From: Perkinsus olseni
Taxonomy: Eukaryota > Perkinsozoa > Perkinsida
Length of the DNA stretch: 64,000 nt
Direction of reading: 5' to 3'
Assembly: GCA_013115125.1 (NCBI GenBank)
Contig: JABANN010000058.1
Location: 1-64,000, forward strand
The notes below the pieces were generated by a model. It worked only from the letters and a program-made list of their open reading frames with translations. It searched no databases and was not told the origin of the DNA. Below, piece by piece: positions 21,155-32,306 of the stretch (its first letter is position 1; every line of letters begins with the position of its first letter). A program made the translations under genes and the position numbers.

Positions 21155-22495
21155 TTACTCATCCACGTTACTGAAGGTCCCACGAAGGCCACGTGACCTT
21201 CTTCTACTTCTGAGGAGGGCGATAGCGTGGCGTACAGTCTTCCAAGGGTTGATGGCTCCTTTAGAAATCTTGTGACCCAGATCGGAGTGGACAGGAACTA
21301 CACTATACGTTATCAGGCGTTTGATCCAGGACGGCGGAACGTCCATTGATCGTAGAATAGCGGCAAGGCCAGAGACGAGCGGAGTCGCAGCTGATGAGCC
21401 CGTGAAGTGGTTCGAACTTCCTTGCTCGCCAAAGCCGACGAAGAGATTCACGCCGTATGCGGCGACGTCGACCTTCTTACCATAATTCGAGTAATTGCTA
21501 AGAGTATGATTATCTTTGTTATTCACCATATACGCGACGCATAGACTCCTCGGGCCACCAACCCAGCAGGGATAGGAGTTAGATGACTCTACGCCTCTAT
21601 TTCCGGCTCCAGACACCAGAATGATACCCCTCCGTTGGGCAGTGATCAGGGCACGGTGCATTAGAAGTTGGCTACTCCGGCGATAGTTTTTGAACGCGTA
21701 ACGGAAGGACATCGAGATAACGTCTACCTCCACGTCCATCGCCAGATCCATAGCTTCCAAGAAATTAGACAGGGGTAAATTCGTGCTGCTGTTGGCTATC
21801 TGCAGTGGTACCAATGTGACGTTAGGAGCCATTCCAGCCATATCGATCGAGTTGTTACTTTTGGCAGCGAGGATTCTGCTCACACAAGTGCCATGACCTT
21901 CAGTGGTCGTCATATTTGGCGAATCAGTGAAGAAGTTCCACCCTCCTTCCAAGTAGCCACCGCTCTTCTTCTTCAGTCTCCCTTTCAAGGGAGCGAGTTC
22001 TGGGTCGGTCCAGTTGATGCCCATGTCCAGGACAGCCACCTTTGCATTTCGCTTGACATAGGGGGCAGTAGCTTTCCAAACTTCCCCCATTTTCATCCAC
22101 TTGAGCTTCTTCTGCATGTACGCACCAGGATCGTTAACGTGCAAGTCTGGATCGAGTTGAGCAGTGACCTCGCCATCCGTATCTTCATCGCATTCAAACT
22201 CCAATGATAGCTTGCTGCTGGCCATAGCGACAAAGCTGCAGAGAGTATCGCTGTCGATACCGGGATCTGGAGTCTGAACCACTTGGGAGTGGGCGAACCT
22301 GAGAGTCTTGATCTCAGCGGTCTTCAGGAAAGAGGCAATCTCCTCGTCGGGAATGTAACCGGCGTCGCTCAGCATTTTCGGCAGCTGACGAACGTTAATA
22401 TCCTTGCCGCCAGACTCGATCGACAGGAGAGTGCGGCCTGGAGGAGTGGTGGCGCCGACCAGAGAGGCGAGGGGGAATGCGAACGGGATGCGCAT
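21155..22495 (-). CDS. Subtilisin-like serine protease (S8), copy 2, intact
   Basis: A single-exon 446-residue paralogue of the 903-2225 protease. I start it at the methionine at 22495 (MRIPFAFPLASLVGATTPP) because it aligns with copy 1 and gives a signal-peptide-like beginning. The open frame runs 77 codons further upstream without family resemblance. With this start the catalytic residues fall at the same numbers as in copy 1: Asp157 (VLDMGINWTD), His201 (GHGTCVSRI), Asn299 (SGAGNRG) and Ser368 (TGSSAATPLV). A prodomain-like region spans about residues 20-140. The C-terminus is a short basic tail (LLRSRRRSRGLRG). It is probably secreted. It is more diverged from copy 1 than the broken copy near 26-27 kb is, so the duplications differ in age. 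Confidence 0.92.
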   Translation of the reverse strand: MRIPFAFPLASLVGATTPPGRTLLSIESGGKDINVRQLPKMLSDAGYIPDEEIASFLKTAEIKTLRFAHSQVVQTPDPGIDSDTLCSFVAMASSKLSLEFECDEDTDGEVTAQLDPDLHVNDPGAYMQKKLKWMKMGEVWKATAPYVKRNAKVAVLDMGINWTDPELAPLKGRLKKKSGGYLEGGWNFFTDSPNMTTTEGHGTCVSRILAAKSNNSIDMAGMAPNVTLVPLQIANSSTNLPLSNFLEAMDLAMDVEVDVISMSFRYAFKNYRRSSQLLMHRALITAQRRGIILVSGAGNRGVESSNSYPCWVGGPRSLCVAYMVNNKDNHTLSNYSNYGKKVDVAAYGVNLFVGFGEQGSSNHFTGSSAATPLVSGLAAILRSMDVPPSWIKRLITYSVVPVHSDLGHKISKGAINPWKTVRHAIALLRSRRRSRGLRGTFSNVDE

Positions 22496-22636
22496 GGTAG
22501 ACGGGAAAGAACAGTTAGATCCTAGAAAGGTCACGACGTGCGCGCTCATCACGAGAAAGCAATGAACAACTTTAACGGAGTACCCTAAGGGTCGCGTCTT
22601 GTGATGTGACGCGTCATCACAGGATTTCTGTCCCGT

Positions 22637-22822
22637 GCGTATGAGTTTCAAGTCCAACGCCGGGTCCGGCTTGGTTAGACCCATGCCGATGTGCTTAGTT
22701 AGGATAATGGTTCGCCTCTGTAACATTTACATGCGGTGCAATCTAAAAGTCCGCCAAGAAGCTTTCTACAGGGGTACATTCAAACAGAGAAGCTTCCTTT
22801 CTTTCTGGCGGGATCCGCTTAC
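22637..22822 (+). repeat. SINE-like dispersed repeat, copy 1
   Basis: About 186 bp, similar over its whole length to 23990-24164. It starts GAGTTTCAAGTCCAACGCCG, continues with TCCGGCTTGGTTAGAC and ends near TGGCGGGATCCGC. The 'ggcttrgttagac' word resembles a pol III A box, and 'atggttcgcctc' about 35 bases later resembles a B box. This suggests a tRNA-derived SINE, but it is not proven. Confidence 0.6.
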
Positions 22823-23989
22823 TGTCCCGTGGTGACGTGTTCGTCCCACGTGTAGCCAGGCCACTCCGACCACTACAGAGAACTTAAGTTTGGGGCGACT
22901 GATGGTTGTAAGGAGATGATAGATCAACCATTAGACAGCGTGGCATTGCCACGGTGGCAATCGTACTGAGAGGCGTCTTTTGTCCGCCGGATCCACTGGT
23001 CAACGAGGGGCCTATTTCACAAGATATCCTAATCGGTAAGGATTTAGGACGTCTTCGAAAATAGGATCTTAACCTTAGGAGGTCCTCAAAACATTCAAGC
23101 TGTTCCACATTAAAGTCCTTAAAGGACAGTAGGATCGAAGCGAAACGTGAAAGGGCTCAATTTTGGAGGCTAGGGTGCCTATTAAACACACCACCCCGAG
23201 TTACTTCACGAAGTTGTCCTAAAAACGTGTCCTAAGGTCAGGAAAAGTGCCTCGTGAAATCCGTACGTCCTGTCCTTAGTCATAACCGCGTCCATATTCC
23301 TAAATCCTGAGTGTTGAAATTCAAATGTCCTATCCTTGGGCTGAACATAGCAGTGGCCTTAGCAATGATGGCTTGTTGACCAAGAGACCGAAGGTCAGGT
23401 CGGTGGCAGCGTTTGAATGCACATGTCCACTACGCACACGGTGTACGCGTTCCAGTTTACAGCGATTCCGCGACAGGGGACAGAAGATCCGTCCTCCGTC
23501 ACGGAACACAGGACGTTTGCATCCGAGATATCAAAAGCGTTGAAAGCCGCTATCACGATGAAACGGCCGCGAGACTGCGTTGAAACACCCGAATATGGTC
23601 TACAAGGGGGCGACTGCGGCACCTTGAGCGTCACTGATCGGTGTCGGTCACGTACGCGAGCATACCTGTTATAGTTCTCTACGGCAGTAACACGTAAACC
23701 TCGTTTGCCCGGAAGGAACCGATGACATGCCAGCTAACCTGCATACATGTAGAGTGAGCCGGGGAAAATTCAGATCGATCCGAGAGCGCGGGGGGCCGCC
23801 CCAGTTGCACGAAAGATCCAAGAGGATTATCAAAGGGGGCAGCGTTGAGGCAACCGGCGACGTGCCGATGCTTTCTATGACTTACCCACAGAGCCGCGCT
23901 GGAACCATCACATTAGATGGTAAAACGGCAGTTTAAATGGTAAAGGCAGTTAGTGGATTACGGAGTATTTTCTACGCTTCCAACCGCTG
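22823..23989. repeat. Repeat-rich intergenic spacer with TCCTAA/TTAGGA motifs
   Basis: It lies between two copies of the SINE-like repeat. From about 23005 to 23340 the words GTCCTTA/TAAGGAC and TTCACGA-AGTTGTCCTAA recur in both orientations. For example, TTCACAAGATATCCTAA near 23009 and TTCACGAAGTTGTCCTAA near 23203 are matched by an inverted form ending near 23262. This looks like a decayed MITE with subterminal repeats, but I cannot define its ends. No gene recognised. Confidence 0.4.
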
Positions 23990-24164
23990 CGTGAGTTTAT
24001 AGTCCAACGCCGGTTCCGGCTTAGTTAGACTCTTGCCATTGTGCTCAGTTGGGGACGGTCTGTAGCGTTGGAATGGAGTGCAATCAGACGGTTCGTCAAG
24101 GAGGTTCCCTTAGGGTTGAATTCAAGCAGAGAGGCTTCCTTTCGTTCTGGCAGGATCCGCTCAC
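23990..24164 (+). repeat. SINE-like dispersed repeat, copy 2
   Basis: About 175 bp, similar throughout to 22637-22822. It starts GTGAGTTTATAGTCCAACGC, continues TTCCGGCTTAGTTAGACTC and ends near TGGCAGGATCCGC. It ends about 75 bases before the start codon of the ubiquitin-like gene, so it may contribute to that promoter. Confidence 0.6.
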
Positions 24165-24238
24165 ACATTCGGGGGCTGTGAGTACCACCTTCACACAAGT
24201 ATCGTCCCGGAGTGCCACCAGCATCATTCGTCATCTCA

Positions 24239-25062
24239 ATGAGCATCACAGTCGTCGCTAGAATTGTTCACCGTGGCCATCACGATGAGGACATCTCCCA
24301 GATCAAGGTTCGGGTACAGAAGGGTGATACCGCGAAAATCATTGTGGAGAGACTGGCCGAACTGCTGAGGTAGCTCCCAGGCTAGCACGGTTCGCAGAAG
24401 TCTACACTTTTGGGGTCCCCGACTCGGCCATCTAACCTCGAGCTTCTGCGACTTCAGGCCGAGTGATTGGTCTGCGGTCAACTCCGCCACTGCCCTAGTA
24501 ATCAATGGACAGCTCGTTCCCGATGGGAGCATGCCTGTTGTCGATTTCGGGCTCTGCGATGGAAGCACAGTTACCGTTGTCTTCCCGCCCAAGCCCTCCG
24601 CCAGAGCATACACGTGGCTCGAGCGCAAAATGTAGCTCGTTCTAGCGAGTAAAGTCAGCATACACATTGGCCCGCCCAGGTACAGCGCCCTCGTCGCGCT
24701 TTATACAGCGGCATTAGGCCTGATCGGCGTCGTACGTGGTGGCATCGTTTCAATCTATACGGACCCCTGGGCTTTGGTAGCTGAAGGGGCATCAGCTTTC
24801 ATGGAGCAGGCCGGAGTAGGTTCGACCCAAGGAATACTATGCTACGAATGCGGAGAGGGTCGAGCGGATAGATATCACTCCAACTGCTGGAGCACCGTGA
24901 GTTTCTGAGCGACAAAGGCGTGCTGCCTTGCAGTCGTTAACCGGGGAAGAAGCCACGAGATGGGTAGAGCTCTCCATAGTCTGTCTCGCAGGCACGCCCC
25001 TGGCCAGAATCCTAACGGTGAAGACATGTCGCAGTGGATGCTTCAAGGCATGGCTGGTCTAA
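24239..25062 (+). CDS. Membrane-anchored ubiquitin-like protein with Cys motif
   Basis: Four exons by splice signals: 24239-24369, 24458-24631, 24680-24896 and 24934-25062, all in phase, about 216 aa. The N-terminal ~95 residues look like a ubiquitin fold: MSITVVARIV...IKVRVQKGDTAKIIVERL, then ALVINGQLVPDGSMPVVDFG and LCDGSTVTVVFPP. This is the usual L-x-x-x-G-x-x-L...I-x-x-G-x-x-x pattern. It is followed by a hydrophobic segment (YSALVALYTAALGLIGVV) and then a Cys/His cluster (LCYECGEGRADRYHSNCW). There is no C-terminal Gly-Gly, so it is a built-in domain rather than a conjugated modifier. The architecture recalls membrane proteins with a cytosolic Ubl domain involved in ERAD or organelle quality control (inference). 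The last intron (37 nt) is unusually short; another reading frame of the last exon gives GEDMSQWMLQGMAGLMG, so the C-terminus is uncertain. Confidence 0.6.
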
Positions 25063-26054
25063 TGGGTTGACACTATCGGCTTGATATGAACTCGATTGGC
25101 TCAGTCTGCTACCACCAGATGACTGTTTGCTTGCTTTTAATGATCGCGTCGAGTTCATGAGCGGCGCGAGTGGTGTGGGGCTCCTACCGCCTCACCTGTC
25201 CAACGCAACATCACCCCGACCCCCTATCGGTGCTGCATCAATACGCAGGAGTGCCGTGGGTGCTCCCTCGTCGCACTATCGTGCGTGTGCATCGTCTGTG
25301 GACGCCGGATAAAAATCGGCACGTGCGCCACACCATGACGGTAAAACATTTGGGACAACCCTCGTCACTTGACTATGGTCCGCTGCAAGCCTCGCGGTTT
25401 GGTTGCTTCTATCCGAGTTCGCGAATGAGACCTCTAGAGAGCTCTGGAAGACTGGCCATGCTTGTTGTGGTATCAACGCTGTAGACAGTCTCCTACGTGC
25501 GCTCACTGTGGCAGTACATGACGGACATGTTTATTCCTGTCTTACATTTTGCCCACTGTTAATCGGGCGTGCCCCCCCCCGTTGACATGGTTCAAGTCGC
25601 GCTTGTTGTACTGAGCTCACCACTCCCAGAGTGATCAGATCGTGTTTCTCGTATGAAGGGACTTTTCCGGACGGGACGAAACTACCCGGCTAGCCTTCGC
25701 AACTTGAAAACGCAAAACGATCAACGACTGTTATGAAGATGCTGGTGCGGGAAAAGACTGCTTGAAGCGATATCGGCGCTTAACAAAGTCGAGTAATCTC
25801 GGGAGATCTGAAATTGGGGTGGTTCACCCGACGACCTCGCTTACCAATGATGAAGTCCAGCGAGAAGAAGATAATATCAAGTATGAAAGCGCAGCGGGAG
25901 GCGGTGATAAGCACCTCGCCCTAGCTGCATAGTACAATAATGGTACTCTGGCCATGCTCGGTGCATGAAGAAAGAACATCATGGAAGCCTGGAGCTCGAG
26001 CTGCACTTACTCCTCCTAGTTGAACTTGTCACTACCGCGAAGGCCACGCGGCTT
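25063..26054. other. Intergenic, no gene recognised
   Basis: Only short overlapping frames. A run of ten C lies near 25571. No repeat or RNA gene recognised. Confidence 0.35.
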
Positions 26055-27174
26055 CTATGAAAGCCAATGGATGGCATACAGCACAGTCTCCAGAGCATTG
26101 ATGGCCCCACCTCGTATTCTTTGGAGTTTCCCCTCGGCCGCATAGACAGGATCTGTGTTATGTATGATGCACCTCTTCACCATCGACGGCTCGACGTCCA
26201 TGGATAATAGGATAGCGGCAAGACCAGCGACAATCGGAGTCGAAGCCGACGAGCCGCCGAAGGTCCGCTCGTTACCGTCTTTGTCAACGCCTGCGAGGAT
26301 ATCGTAACCGTAAGCTGCGACGTCGACTCTGTCGCCCCAGTTGGAGTTAGCGTGGAAAGTATCTCGACCGTTATTATCCATACCAAGATGTTAGACGCCT
26401 CTTCAGCCCAGTTGCCAGCTCCGGACCCTTCTGTTGTGCAGCAGCAAGAGCCTGCCACAACATAGCCTTTTCGCTATAGTTCATGTAACTTAGTCCATAA
26501 GCCAAGGACATCGAAATGACATCTACTTCCAAATCCATGGCCATGTTCAGAGCGGCGAAGAACTTAGACAGAGGAGCTGCGCCGTTATCGCCTACCATCT
26601 GTAGGGGTACCAGTGTGACGTTGGGAGCCACGCCAGCTATACCAACCGAGTTGTTCCCCTTAGCAGCCAGGATTTTGCATACGGGCGTGCCATGATCGTA
26701 ACCGTTGGTCAGAACTGAGGAGTTGGTGAAGAAGTTCCATCCACCTTCCAAGTAGCCGCCGCTCTTCTTTCTCAGTCTTCCCTTCAGCGGAGCGAAGTCG
26801 AGGTCGGTCCAGTCGATACCGGAGTCCAGAACGGCCACTTTAACATTCCAAGTGACATGGGGAGAGGCGAGCCGCCAGACTTCGCCCATTTTCATCAACT
26901 TCAGATGCCTCTGGTCCCGGGCATAAGGATCGTTCACGTGCAGATGAGTGTCCAGCTGGCTAGTGACGGCGGCGTTGACATCTTCAGCGCAGTCAGACTG
27001 CAATGACAGCTTGCTGCTGGCCGATGTAACGAAGCTGCAGAGAGCCTCGCTGTCGATGGTGTGAGGTGGAGTCTGAACCACCTGGGAGTGGACATATTCA
27101 AGAGTGGTGATCTCAGCGGTGTCTAAGAAGGAGGCAACTTCCGGGTCGGGAGTGTGACCGGCCCTTGCCAGCAT
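26055..27174 (-). pseudogene. Subtilisin-like protease, copy 3, broken
   Basis: Closely related to copy 1; the prodomain portion from MLARAGHTPDPEVASF is almost identical. The Asp (VLDSGIDWTD), His (YDHGTPVCKI) and Ser (GGSSASTPIV) motifs are present. However, the frame changes near 26375-26440. Compared with copies 1 and 2, the segment after AAAQQKG (the ILLVSA part before GAGN) is missing, and so is a second short segment between SNI and the DNNGRDTF stretch (the PCW-GG-P--CVA region). Upstream, the signal peptide and beginning of the prodomain are shortened: an ATGCGCATC remains near 27220 but is separated from DVDVRRLPG by only a few codons. It is most likely a pseudogene made by small deletions. 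A splice-rescued product cannot be wholly excluded. Confidence 0.85.
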
Positions 27175-29429
27175 TCCAGGCAGCCGACGAACGTCAACAT
27201 CTTGAACGAGGAGATGCGCATAGGGAAGGCAGAAAAACCGCGGTGGAACCTGAGAGGCTACGAGGATGGCCAGTGGATAGAAAACTCGATATCAAGACTA
27301 ATAAGGGCGACCAGCCTCGCAGAGCCTTCAGCGACCTATCAGGGATAACAAAAGCGATTGGCAGGATCGAGACGGGACGTTCAGCGAGACGGCAGAGTGA
27401 CGCAGTCGCACGAGCCCGTGCCCCCGTCATGCTAAGATACAGTCCCCCCCGCTGGCAGAGACATCGGGTACTTGAAGGCATGGTTGAAATGAGTCAATAG
27501 TGCTCATGATGAGTGTCCAGTGTCTTTCGCTGTAGTCCTCGGTTGCGTTGAATTCAACAGGCTGTTGAGACGCCAGAACGATGCGAGGAATTGGGGATGA
27601 TGATGGTGGTGCAGGACGTAACGCAACATGACGATGGGGCCACCACGCTGCTACATTAAGCACACATCTGCCAACTTATCATGCTCACATTATCATTCTC
27701 GTTGACAGACTCGCGGGGGTACCTACTCAGCATCACCTTTCGGATCCTCCCGTTCACATGCAGGTAACTCACCGAGGCCGTGCGGTGTCTCTTTTGCCAT
27801 CGTGGATGAGATAGACCAGCGCTTCGCTCACTGTGCGGCTTCTCGTCGTCGGAGTCCAACGCTCGGGACACTTCCTCCAGCAGATGGTCGGCGTTGCTCT
27901 TCAACTTCATCCCGAAGCGAGAAACGCTATCCCATACCCAACCTGCTGAGAGCAGGCTGCGGATGGGGCGCTCTCGCAGTGCTCAACTCACCCGCGTTCT
28001 CCTTTGCCTCGTCGAACCATTCCTGCCATACCGCATGACCGTCCTACCGAGCGGAAGTTAGATTGCCAGCAACTTCACGATGCTGGTCCACGTTACCGAG
28101 CCTCGGCGCAGGCGCTTCGACGTATCCTCTCGGAGAGCTCCTACAGACTTGCTGCGCTGCAAAGACCTCTTCTCACCAGTTTTCTCTGGGAGCCTGCGGA
28201 ATACTCGCAGATGAGTTTTTGCGAACCGATGGTCTACTCGCTAAGCGTATGTGCTGTCCGCCTTCGCCGTCTATGGGCCGTTTCCACTGTCATCCTTGAA
28301 GGAAGAGCCCCGGCCTCCCGCTCTCCGCGATGCATAGCTGATGCCACCGTCGTCTCCGACACCGATACGAGGCTGTAACTGCTTGACCACTGAACCCTAT
28401 CAAGGTGTGGCATTCATCCCACTCCAGTCGGGGTTCCTCGCGTTTCTTCCTAGGTGTACTTCGCCGAGAATGCCGGAGGCTGGCTTCGTGTGCTCGTGAT
28501 TCGAAATCTGGTTGCGGCTGTAAGATAGGACTCAGCCGTCAGTCCGACCTCGGATAGTCTCGCGGGGAGCCTTCAGGCCTCCTTTTCCAGCCGCCGTTAC
28601 ATCGTAAGGGAAGTCCTAATGAAGGATGCCAGATAGCTGTCGGCTCGCAATCGGTAGCTTGTCTGACATTGCAGTGTAGAGAGGCGCGAGCATCGACCTC
28701 GGCCGCTGTCGGGCTGCTCTCGTAAAACGCATGCTGAGAGCAAACGCTACTATCATCGTTGACCTTTGTCAAGCTGCTATCCTTACTGGGCACTCTGACT
28801 CTAATCGGTGACGATACCTCTGTAGTTTGTCATGCAGTTCAGAAGGGGGCATTTAGTGTAAACAATCTGGTGCATAGCGGACTAGGAAGATCCCTACCCA
28901 AAATACGAAGGAGTAACCGGAAACGAGATATTCCGTGAGGAAGTCCACGAATGGCCACGCGTCGGGTCGATAATTTGATGGCAGGCAAGCCACGATGGGT
29001 GCCACGCGTCTCAAGGGTTGCTTGCTAACACCGCTGAAACGGTCGAACTTCGACCGTCGATATGAGAGGATGAGAAGAAACGACGTTAATAATGACTGAT
29101 TCTGATGACAACGATGGCGGGAACATCACAATTACGGGGGACTTCATCGAAGACGTTAAGCCGTCCCAACGGAGTTGAGTTGGTCGAGATGTAGCGAATT
29201 ACCACCGCCCGGTCGCGGCAAAGACCGTTTGAAAGTAGAAGACCGTCGGCTACGGTAGACCCTAGTTGGAGCGTCACGAGAGCTTATCCGCGAGATATGA
29301 CCCGTACGGTGTCGAGCACATTCACACGATGGTTCCCACGGCCGAGAGGGTCCACTGGGGCACTATCATCATTGACAAACTCTTCGTCTTTGAGTGCTAA
29401 AAACTGGGACTCTCTCGATAAGACATGGT
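27175..29429. other. Poorly understood stretch with possible exons
   Basis: No family recognised. The best coding signal is on the minus strand near 27780-28030: HAVWQEWFDEAKENAG, then a gtgagttg donor, then LKSNADHLLEEVSRALDSDDEK. It suggests one small acidic protein whose other exons I could not place. A minus-strand frame at 28539-28793 is Ser-rich and open but unsupported. The rest shows nothing definite. Confidence 0.3.
27656..28040 (-). CDS. Possible small acidic protein, two exons
   Basis: A minus-strand exon near 28030-27985 reads VWQEWFDEAKENAG and ends at a gtgagttg donor. The next exon near 27905-27780 reads LKSNADHLLEEVSRALDSDDEK and SERSAGLSHPRWQKRHRTAS, where another gtgagttac donor follows. 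The acidic, amphipathic composition is protein-like, but I do not recognise the family and neither end is certain. Confidence 0.35.
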
Positions 29430-32306
29430 CTACAAAGAAAGGCTGCCTTCCCTAAAATCACTGCTCGAAAGCATCGCGTTGATGAGAACTGGGCCGCGGC
29501 ACTGCAGGGCGGCCTGCGAGTATGAAAACTGGATGGCTAGTGGAGAGCACGTTAGCTTACCGTTCGCGCCATGCTGAGGATATCCTCAACCTCGGAGTCC
29601 CTCTCGAGGAGGAAGCTTACGTTGCCGCCAAAACCCTCGGCAGCGGTATGATAATTAACGTGAGCGCCTGAGAGATTCCCATGGCCGGAAATGGTTGGTG
29701 GAAGACCTCACCCAGTACGGCCGCCACAGGATCCTTCAGAAGCCGTACTTGATCTCGGTACCTAGCCCGGGTCATAGCCACAGCAGCGGCTGAACGGTCC
29801 GGTACATCTGGTTCCACTTTCCATCATTCCCAACGATCGCCACGCACGGTATTCTGTGCCGCTTCATGGTCTCGAACTCGGCCAGAGACCATCCGACGCT
29901 GCCGTCGCCCCACAGGATCCACACGGGCTCTGGCGTCGATTCACCTGAATGGACCAACCCTCATCATACAGACTAGAAAAATTTAGTCTTCCACTGGGGG
30001 GGGGCAGATCATGCGCATTTTTATGTTAAATACCTCACTAGCGGGATACGTCGAGGCCTCCAAGAGTTGCCCATTGCGTATGAGACGAGGCTGCTCACCT
30101 GCCAGGACCCCAGCTGCTACTGCGAAGCCTCCACCAACGCCCAGAGTCCCGAACACTCCAGGGTCAAGCCAGCCCAAGGCTCGCACTGGCCGGACGCAGT
30201 ATCTGCGACGGTGAGATGAGCGGACCGGTTGCCGGCGGTGCCCGGAATGAAGAGCAGAGGGCGGAGAAGCTTACGAAGCCGTGCCCACAAAGTCCCCTCC
30301 GTCTGCAACGATGGTGGCCTCTGAGCCACACCGCTGCAACAACTTGTCCAGAGCCTTCAGCAGCCTAACGGGGTTCACCCGATCCTCCTGTCCCGACTGC
30401 TGGACGCCTGAGCCGAAGGGATGGAAGCACTGGGTTACGGCTCAGCCCACCCGATGCGGCTATCTCCTTCTCCCGTTGTGCTTCGCGTTCTCGGCAAGTC
30501 GCTGTCCATTCGGGCCACGCTGGTTTGCGGCTCTTTCGTGTCACCACCATTGCCAGGTCCCGCAGGAACCGACTCGGGCAAGCATGTAAGTATCTAGCAT
30601 TGAGTGGATTGTCGCTGGAGGCCTAACACGGTCCTTCACACTGATTGGCGGCTCTCATGTCGCTGTTCTTCTTCAGAAGGTCCTTGTTGCTGTTGCAGAT
30701 GATAAGAGTGGCATTAACGTTGACACTCCGTCCGTAGTTGAGGCGGAAGTCCAGCGGGGTTCCTGAAATCCAAGCGCAGGAGTGCCGGGGGCAATAAGAC
30801 AAAACGACTACTACCGGCGATGACCACCAAGTCCGCTTCCTTCAACGCCGCGCCACGCATGTGCATCATCTGTGGGCTGTTGCTACTCGTTCCGAAGAGG
30901 CCCCGGCACATACCCGACACCCACACTGGCACCTGACCGATCGAGTTCGAGGGCTGGTCTGAAAGGATACTGTAAAGAGGAGGACCTGTAGGAGGATGAG
31001 GGCCTCTCGTAGTTGCCCGATATGGGCTACGTCCTGGGCCGCCTGTGAGCCGACCACGATGACCTGAGCTACGGTGACGGAGAGATGATGCAGCTTCCGT
31101 AGCGTACTGGTCGCTTAGCCTTGTACAGCAGCTTGGCCACCCTTGCCACCACACTAGGGGACGCTAGCGGTCGCGCGAGTTGGACCATCTTGTGAGAGCT
31201 AGGCCTCGGGATGACAGCCGCTGGTGAGCCTTCAAAGTACTGCCCGAAAATGGAGTCCACGTACTTGTTGAGGTACCAGCGCTGTAGGTAGGCTGACAGA
31301 CCTCGCTGCGATGGACCGCCAGAGGCAATCACTGAGGGAGAGGGAGCGTGCAATGGGAGCAGGCCGATAGTCGCAGGCCTACTCGTCTCGGCCATCGACC
31401 TCGGCCATAGAACGTCCAGTGGGAACTCAAGAAAGACTGGCCCGGGCGCAGGATTGTAACTGAGGGGCAACTGTATAGTGGCCAATGGTGGGCTCAAGAT
31501 TCCCACCTCGCGGCAACCTTTGCTGCACCTAAAACCGCTGGTATTATATCTTTCACACATTTCAACGTCGTTTGGCTCTTCACAGCGGACTTGACCTGAG
31601 TGAGGGTGCAAATCTTGACGCCTGCATCACGTTGGCAATGCCAGATTTTCCTCGAAGACACCAGCCTGTTACCAGAGCCTGCTGATCGATATCTTGAAGA
31701 CTACCCCTTCCCTTCAGTATCATAGAAGTGGCACCGGCCAGGACTATCTGTCACTCAGGAGACTGCCGAGAGCACAGCTGCTGGAAGCATCACTTACTAT
31801 CGGGACTTCAGCCATCCTAGCATTCACAATAGCAGTCATAGCGTTGGTGAGACCAGGTCCGGCCGTGACCGCACAGACACCCCGGGAAGAGAGGGATATG
31901 ACGGCCATCAAGATGAGTGTTAGCGCCACCTACAATGTTGCCGGTGAGCCTAGCGTAAGCATCTGCGGCGAAGACGGCGGCCTTCTCGTCACGGGTCTGG
32001 AACGGGTAGGAGTACCAACAAACGGCCACTTCGTGCTCACATCGACGACTTTGATACCGACGGCGTTGCAGCCGACCAGTATCGGTGAGATATGACCACC
32101 AGTGAGGGTGAAGATATGGCCGACCCCCAGGGCACGGATAGCCAGGGCCACCAGGACTCCTAAGGACGACGACGCAACTGAGCGATCGCCGCTGACAGAC
32201 TCCCCCTACCGCCATGCCGATGCTGGTCAGGGATGTCGGTCACAGAGCCCCACTCAGGAGGGCTGGCCGCTACGTGGCTTGCAACGGTAGCTAGGCGGGA
32301 GGACAT
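29430..32306 (-). CDS. ILVBL: ThDP-dependent 2-hydroxyacyl-CoA lyase 2-like (ILVBL) enzyme
   Basis: A multi-exon acetolactate-synthase-fold enzyme. In animals ILVBL/HACL2 is an ER enzyme that cleaves 2-hydroxy fatty acyl-CoA in alpha-oxidation. N-terminal PYR domain: [20 protein letters not shown], then [20 protein letters not shown], which holds the cofactor-activating Glu, then [20 protein letters not shown]. Middle domain: [32 protein letters not shown] (as in ILVBL), [11 protein letters not shown] and [13 protein letters not shown]-terminal PP domain: [20 protein letters not shown], then the ThDP motif WGDGS...GND. The end is [10 protein letters not shown], then [20 protein letters not shown] with its stop at 29430-29432. 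A short phase-1 Gly intron lies near 32210-32160. The start at 32306 ([11 protein letters not shown]) is tentative; no clear signal anchor is seen. One junction near 31900 lacks an obvious AG acceptor. Confidence 0.87.

Noticed and set aside
22496-22726. 77-codon upstream extension of the second subtilisin
   Set aside because: No resemblance to copy 1, whose protein starts at the equivalent MRIPFA; the open frame is chance.
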